Below, piece after piece: positions 33,910-36,581 of a stretch of DNA of 36,581 bases. A program made the position numbers and the translations under genes. The stretch's first letter is position 1. The number at the start of each line of letters is the position of its first letter. The notes below the pieces were generated by a model. It was given only the letters and a program-made list of their open reading frames with translations, made no database searches and was not told the origin of the DNA. Source of the stretch: Rhodospirillales bacterium (GTDB lineage: Bacteria > Pseudomonadota > Alphaproteobacteria > UBA828); NCBI GenBank assembly GCA_028820995.1, contig JAPPHR010000069.1, forward strand, positions 1 through 36,581. The letters are read 5' to 3'.

Positions 33910-35792
33910 CAGGCGTTCTCTTTGAATCGTGGCACGGGCGCCGGCGAAGGAGGGCGCGCCGACGGATCGCGACGCTGCACCTCGCGCAGGATGTCGCGTG
34001 CGATGGGCGCTGCCACGGAGCCGCCGCTGCCGCCGTGCTCCACGACGACGGCGACACCGTACCGCGGCCGCTCCAGCGGCGCGTAAGCGACGAAGAGCGC
34101 GTGGTCGCGATCCTCCCACGGGCGGTCCTCGTTCTTGATCACGCCCGTGCGGTGCTCACGCTCGGAAATCCGCTTGACCTGCACGCTGCCGGTCTTGCCG
34201 GCCATGGCGAGCGTCGGCTCCTCGATGCGCGCGCGATAGGCCGTGCCCTTGGGGTCGTTCACGACCTTGAGCATGCCCTCGCGGACGATGTCGAGATGAG
34301 TGGGCGAGAATCCCATCGCGGGGAAGGTCTTCGGTTCCCGAGCCAGCGGTTGCCCGTCGCGGATGGCCTCTCCCAGGATGCGCGGCTCGACCGCGATGCC
34401 GCCGTTGGCGATGCGCGCCACCATGACCGCAAGCTGGAGCGGCGTGGTGAGCAGATAGCCCTGGCCGATACCGACAACCAGCGTTTCGCCGCCTTGCCAG
34501 GGCTCGCCGATCATGGCGAGCTTCCACTCGCGCGTCGGCACGAGGCCGGGTTTCTCCCCCGGCAGCTCGATGTCGAGCTTGTGGCCGAAGCCGAACCGCT
34601 CCGACATCGCGGCGATCCGGTCGATCCCGACGCGCTTGGCGACCTCGTAAAAGTACACGTCGCACGATTCCATCAGGCCCCTCACCATGTCGACGTGGCC
34701 GTGGCCGTGGCGCCGCCAGCAGCGGAACCGGCGCTTCCCGAGCTTGAGGGACCCGTTGCAAAAGAATCTGTGATGCGGGCTCAGCTCCCCGCTCTCCAGC
34801 GCAGCGAGCGCCACGATCATCTTGAACGTGGACCCCGGCGAGTACTGGCCGGTGATCGACTTGTTGGTGAGCGGAAAGCGCGGATGGCCGATCAGCTCGC
34901 GCCACTGCCGCTGGCTGATGCCGGAGGTGAACAGGTTGGGGTCGTAGCTCGGCATCGACGCCAGGGCCAGAATCTCGCCGGAATGAACGTCGAGGACCAC
35001 GGCCGAGCCGCTTTCCTCGCCGAAGCGTGCCGAGACGTATTGCTGGAGCCCGAGGTCGATGGTCAGCGTGTGGTCGTCGCCGGGCCGGCCGGTGCGGCGG
35101 CTGAGCTCGCGGATCACGCGGCCATAGGCGTTCACCTCGACCTGCCGGGAGCCGGCCTCGCCGCGCAGCGAGGTCTCCAGCACCTTCTCGGCGCCGTTCT
35201 TTCCGATGCGGAAATCGGGGAGCGTGAGCAGCGGATCGTCCGTCAACTCCAAATCGGATTCGTTGACGGCGCCGACGTAGCCCACGATGTGGACCGTGTC
35301 GGGTCCGAATGAATAGAGGCGGCGGCGGCCGACGTCGATCATCACGCCGGGCAGATCGGGCGCGTTGACCTCGATCTGCGAGACCTCCTCCCAGGTCAGG
35401 TGTTCGCGGACCGTGATGGGGACGAACTTCTGCTTGCGCCTGGCCTCGCGCAGGACCCGCTCGCGATCGTGCGCCTCGATCGGCACCAGCCGGGCGATTT
35501 CGTCCAGCGCCCTGTCGAGGTCCAGGGCCGCCTCGGGCACCAGGATCAGCCGATAGTTGAGCCGGTTCTCGGCAAGGACCTGGCCGAAGCGGTCGAAGAT
35601 GCGGCCCCGTGCCGGCGGCAGGAGCTGCATGTTGATGCGGTTCTCGTCGGCCAGAACCTGATAGCGCTCCGAGTCGACGACCTGAAGCTGATAGAGCCGC
35701 CCGGCGAGGCCGGCTGTCAGCAGCGCCTGCGCGCCGCCCACGATGATGGCGCGGCGCGTGAAGAGGTTGGCGCGTCCCGTCTCGCCCCGCAT
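33909..35792 (-). CDS. mrdA: Penicillin-binding protein 2 (peptidoglycan transpeptidase)
   Basis: A 627-residue class B PBP crosslinking elongation-specific peptidoglycan. An N-terminal anchor (~14-36), a pedestal domain with LPPARGRIFDRFGQVLAENRLNYRL, and a transpeptidase domain with S321-T-F-K324 (nucleophile Ser321), S376-C-D and K533-T-G535 are all present and correctly spaced; SxD in place of SxN is usual in PBP2. Length is normal. It starts 1 base after the mreD stop and overlaps rodA by one base. It is a beta-lactam (mecillinam-type) target. Confidence 0.96.
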   Translation of the reverse strand: MRGETGRANLFTRRAIIVGGAQALLTAGLAGRLYQLQVVDSERYQVLADENRINMQLLPPARGRIFDRFGQVLAENRLNYRLILVPEAALDLDRALDEIARLVPIEAHDRERVLREARRKQKFVPITVREHLTWEEVSQIEVNAPDLPGVMIDVGRRRLYSFGPDTVHIVGYVGAVNESDLELTDDPLLTLPDFRIGKNGAEKVLETSLRGEAGSRQVEVNAYGRVIRELSRRTGRPGDDHTLTIDLGLQQYVSARFGEESGSAVVLDVHSGEILALASMPSYDPNLFTSGISQRQWRELIGHPRFPLTNKSITGQYSPGSTFKMIVALAALESGELSPHHRFFCNGSLKLGKRRFRCWRRHGHGHVDMVRGLMESCDVYFYEVAKRVGIDRIAAMSERFGFGHKLDIELPGEKPGLVPTREWKLAMIGEPWQGGETLVVGIGQGYLLTTPLQLAVMVARIANGGIAVEPRILGEAIRDGQPLAREPKTFPAMGFSPTHLDIVREGMLKVVNDPKGTAYRARIEEPTLAMAGKTGSVQVKRISEREHRTGVIKNEDRPWEDRDHALFVAYAPLERPRYGVAVVVEHGGSGGSVAAPIARDILREVQRRDPSARPPSPAPVPRFKENA

Positions 35793-35793
35793 C

Positions 35794-36309
35794 TCACTCG
35801 GGCCGTGCGGCGGCGAGCGCGCCGAGAGGACGGAAGAACAGCACGAAGACGGGGAAGAGCAGAACCGTCAGGCCGACCTGCACCATGATCGGCAGCAGTG
35901 GAATCACCGTGCCGAAGCAGGCGGAGCCGATGATCCAGCTGAGCAGCCCGATCGCCGGCATGGTGAGAGAGAAGCCCCACCAGACGACGAGGAACGGCTT
36001 GCCGCGGAAGAAGGTGCGTTGCGAGGCGACGACTCCCTGCACGATCAGGAGCACCAGCGCCGTCATGCCGAGCGGCGTGCCGGCCAGCAGGTCCTGCAGC
36101 AGGCCGATGGCGAAGGTCGCCACGTAGGGGAGCCGCTCCGGCCGGTAGATGGTCCAGTAGAAGATCGCCATCGCCGCAAGGGCCGGCGACACCTCGTCGA
36201 AACCGGGCAGCCGCCAGGGCAGCGAGCCGGCGAAGACGAACACCACCGTGACCGTCACCGGGATCAGGCCGCGCAGCCAGCGATCGGCCGAATGCAGCCA
36301 TTCGCCCAT
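35794..36309 (-). CDS. mreD: Rod shape-determining protein MreD
   Basis: A 171-residue inner-membrane protein with five to six helices, part of the elongasome that links MreB and MreC. Features: an N-terminal helix (GLIPVTVTVVFVFAGSLPW), MAIFYWTIYRPERLPYVATFAIGLLQDLLAGTPLGMTALVLLIVQGVVASQRTFF (the family-defining central segment), and a C-terminal helix pair. Its ATG overlaps the mreC stop by one base (TAATG), and mrdA starts 1 base downstream. Confidence 0.94.
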   Translation of the reverse strand: MGEWLHSADRWLRGLIPVTVTVVFVFAGSLPWRLPGFDEVSPALAAMAIFYWTIYRPERLPYVATFAIGLLQDLLAGTPLGMTALVLLIVQGVVASQRTFFRGKPFLVVWWGFSLTMPAIGLLSWIIGSACFGTVIPLLPIMVQVGLTVLLFPVFVLFFRPLGALAAARPE

Positions 36310-36581
36310 TACTGGAGGCTCCCGGTGCGGGCGGCCCGGCGCGTCTCGGGGAAGACGCCCGGCACCACGTAGTCCAGCACGGTGACGAAATCGAGCCGCT
36401 CCCAGACCACGAAGGGCTGCACCGTCGCGCGATCCTTGTCCACCGCCGATACGATACCGACATCTAGGGCCGGCGGGAACATCCCGCCCTCGCCCGAGGT
36501 CACGATGCGGTCGCCAGGCTTGACCCTGGCGTCGGTCGCGAGGAAGGCGAGGTAGGGATGCGGGCTGTTGTCGCCGCGCAG
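36309..36581 (-). CDS. mreC: Rod shape-determining protein MreC, C-terminal fragment
   Basis: The last ~90 codons of mreC; the gene continues past the right edge. The visible part, LRGDNSPHPYLAFLATDARVKPGDRIVTSGEGGMFPPALDVGIV and onward, carries the GDRIVTSGxGGxFPPxLxVG signature of the second beta-barrel of MreC, a periplasmic scaffold that activates PBP2. A GTG at 36501-36503 is internal and not the start. By gene order mreB is expected further right. Confidence 0.93.
   Translation of the reverse strand: MRGDNSPHPYLAFLATDARVKPGDRIVTSGEGGMFPPALDVGIVSAVDKDRATVQPFVVWERLDFVTVLDYVVPGVFPETRRAARTGSLQ

Noticed and set aside
32630-34057. A 475-residue minus-strand frame ending in the repeat-encoded peptide
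   Set aside because: It is the out-of-frame shadow of rodA running into repeat copy B; only the repeat portion is of interest.

Overview
The window is a dense, GC-rich stretch of chromosome, about 45 genes in 36.6 kb with no gap over 250 bases. The gene content and order point to an alphaproteobacterium: a CycM-type anchored cytochrome c diverging from kdsB, an rsmB-rpe-heparinase II/III run, a tkt-gap-pgk-aldolase operon, and an mreCD-mrdA-rodA operon. The order within the class cannot be fixed from sequence alone. I see no rRNA, tRNA, CRISPR array, prophage or intact insertion sequence. Most of the window looks like core chromosome.

Layout. 1-640: the tail of an ammonium transporter, a small one-helix membrane protein and a strong intrinsic terminator. 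642-5003 (minus): a DsbA-like periplasmic oxidoreductase, two EamA-type exporters, a small membrane protein and an NAD-kinase/AcoX-like protein. 5163-10724 (plus): a tightly packed Nudix / RND adaptor / RND pump / endonuclease V operon with ATGA overlaps at both outer junctions. 10841-11794: an orphan DUF433 antitoxin-like gene, a small basic protein and a cold-shock protein. 12008-18226 (minus): heparinase-like protein, rpe, rsmB, an enolase-superfamily sugar-acid dehydratase and a PQQ-type aldose dehydrogenase. 18358-20344 (plus): a cysteine hydrolase, a TAXI-family protein lacking its central domain and a metallophosphatase. 20367-22441: cytochrome c (minus), kdsB and a DUF924 protein (plus). 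22533-28234 (plus): transketolase, GAPDH, phosphoglycerate kinase, an unrecognised 144-residue protein and a class I (DhnA/FbaB type) aldolase. 28258-30570 (minus): a NusG/RfaH paralogue followed by an ABC exporter. 30807-32587 (plus): a branched-chain aminotransferase and a 2-keto-4-pentenoate hydratase-like protein. 32758-36581 (minus): the rod-shape operon rodA-mrdA-mreD-mreC, running off the right edge.

The most unusual structure is a 145-base interspersed repeat present twice (15741-15885 and 32587-32731). The copies are about 86% identical with no gaps. Each folds into several hairpins, and several of the differences keep a stem pairable through G-U pairs. Copy A supplies the probable GTG start and first 15 codons of rsmB, so a mobile-like palindromic repeat seems to have been taken into a housekeeping rRNA methyltransferase. 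Other points worth a second look are the DNA/nucleotide-sanitation genes wrapped around an efflux pump, the internally deleted TAXI protein, the NusG-paralogue/ABC-exporter pair, and the unknown gene inside the glycolytic operon.
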